This document shows, in pieces, positions 12,700-13,216 of a DNA stretch of 13,216 nt (its first letter is position 1; each line of letters opens with the position of its first letter). Both the position numbers and the translations under genes were made by a program. Below the pieces are notes generated by a model. The model ran no database searches and had not been told where the DNA came from. It saw only the letters and a program-made list of their open reading frames with translations. The DNA is taken from positions 1-13,216 of the forward strand of contig SXVE01000506.1 of NCBI GenBank assembly GCA_005790265.1, given 5' to 3'. The DNA comes from Acidobacteriota bacterium. Lineage in GTDB: Bacteria; Acidobacteriota; Blastocatellia; Pyrinomonadales; Pyrinomonadaceae.

Positions 12700-13216
12700 T
12701 TACCTGCCGACACCGACGTATTCAAAACCGAGTTCAATCATATCTTTCGGTTCGTAGATATTACGCAAATCAGCTATTTTCGGTGATTTAAGAAGACTTT
12801 TAACTCTTTCCATATCAAGCGCGCGAAACTGGTTCCATTCCGTGATAATAACCAGCGCGTCGGCGTCTTTGATCGCATCATACTCGTCTTCCGCAAATTC
12901 AACGTCGCTTAGATAATGTTTCGCTTCTTCCATCGCTACCGGATCGAACGCTCTAATAACGGCTCCGCGCGATTGCAGATCTTTAATTATATCAATAGCC
13001 GGCGCTTCGCGCATATCATCCGTTTCCGGTTTAAACGATAAACCCAGAACTCCGATTTTTTTGCCTTTGCAATCACCGATAAGCTTTTCGATTTTCGGAA
13101 TCATCGCCGTTCGCTGTTTATCATTTGCTTCGATTACGGCATCAACAATTCTCGTTTCAACGCCGAATTGATCACCGATTGTCGTTAATGCTCGTGTATC
13201 TTTCGGGAAGCATGAG
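12700..13216 (-). CDS. ugd: UDP-glucose 6-dehydrogenase, C-terminal part (5' end outside window)
   Basis: The gene is cut at the right edge; 171 codons are visible and the frame is open to the end. The visible part opens with SCFPKDTRAL, the active-site block with catalytic Cys (codon 13210-13212) that forms the thioester in oxidation of UDP-glucose to UDP-glucuronate with two NAD. The helix IVDAVIEANDKQRTAM follows. The C-terminal UDP-binding domain then shows KKIGVLGLSFKPETDDMREA, the dinucleotide-fold strand VIRAFDPVA, and DALVIITEWNQFRAL. The end, FEYVGVGR, is typical. A related GDP-mannose dehydrogenase is less likely from the ending and the TDDMREAP block. Together with the neighbouring epimerase it indicates supply of uronic acid and aminosugar precursors for capsule or lipopolysaccharide. 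Confidence 0.93.
   Translation of the reverse strand, partial: SCFPKDTRALTTIGDQFGVETRIVDAVIEANDKQRTAMIPKIEKLIGDCKGKKIGVLGLSFKPETDDMREAPAIDIIKDLQSRGAVIRAFDPVAMEEAKHYLSDVEFAEDEYDAIKDADALVIITEWNQFRALDMERVKSLLKSPKIADLRNIYEPKDMIELGFEYVGVGR

Overview
The window looks chromosomal and most resembles Acidobacteriota, probably a Blastocatellia/Pyrinomonadaceae-like organism. This is inferred from gene content only: a secretin fused to a cohesin-like domain beside pseudopilins, a large Oar-like TonB-dependent receptor with an N-terminal carboxypeptidase-regulatory-like domain, DUF5666 and DUF4870 proteins, moderate GC, and many GTG/TTG or weak-SD starts. No rRNA, tRNA, CRISPR array, insertion sequence or phage gene was seen.

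Positions 1-3452 (+) are part of a type IV pilus / type II secretion-like locus. It holds the 3' end of a secretin with a C-terminal cohesin-like domain, two GspG-like pseudopilins and a PilM-like protein. The junctions of this block carry degenerate tandem repeats with a strict 7-base period. Two of these repeats are long palindromes on either side of pilM, and two run into the cleaved leaders of the pseudopilins. This is the most unusual structure in the window.

Positions 3453-6159 (+) are an apparent stress-response operon: an ECF sigma factor, a DUF4870 membrane protein, a zinc-finger (ZAS-type) anti-sigma factor, and a membrane protein with a bactofilin-like repeat segment. The last three are tightly spaced. 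Positions 6388-11634 (+) hold three separately terminated genes for exported proteins: a DUF5666 protein with a Gly/Gln-rich insert, a 1016-residue TonB-dependent receptor with a Gly-rich loop, and a LolA-like periplasmic protein. The first two share an identical 23-base stretch in their Gly-rich parts.

Positions 11684-13216 (-) hold nucleotide-sugar genes, convergent with the rest: a WbpP-type NAD-dependent epimerase and the 3' part of UDP-glucose 6-dehydrogenase. They presumably supply precursors for surface polysaccharide. A symmetric terminator separates the two gene directions.

No single clearly new system is proven. The best candidates for follow-up are the heptamer repeats, the cohesin-tailed secretin, the sigma/DUF4870/anti-sigma/bactofilin-like operon, and the Gly-rich DUF5666-receptor pair.
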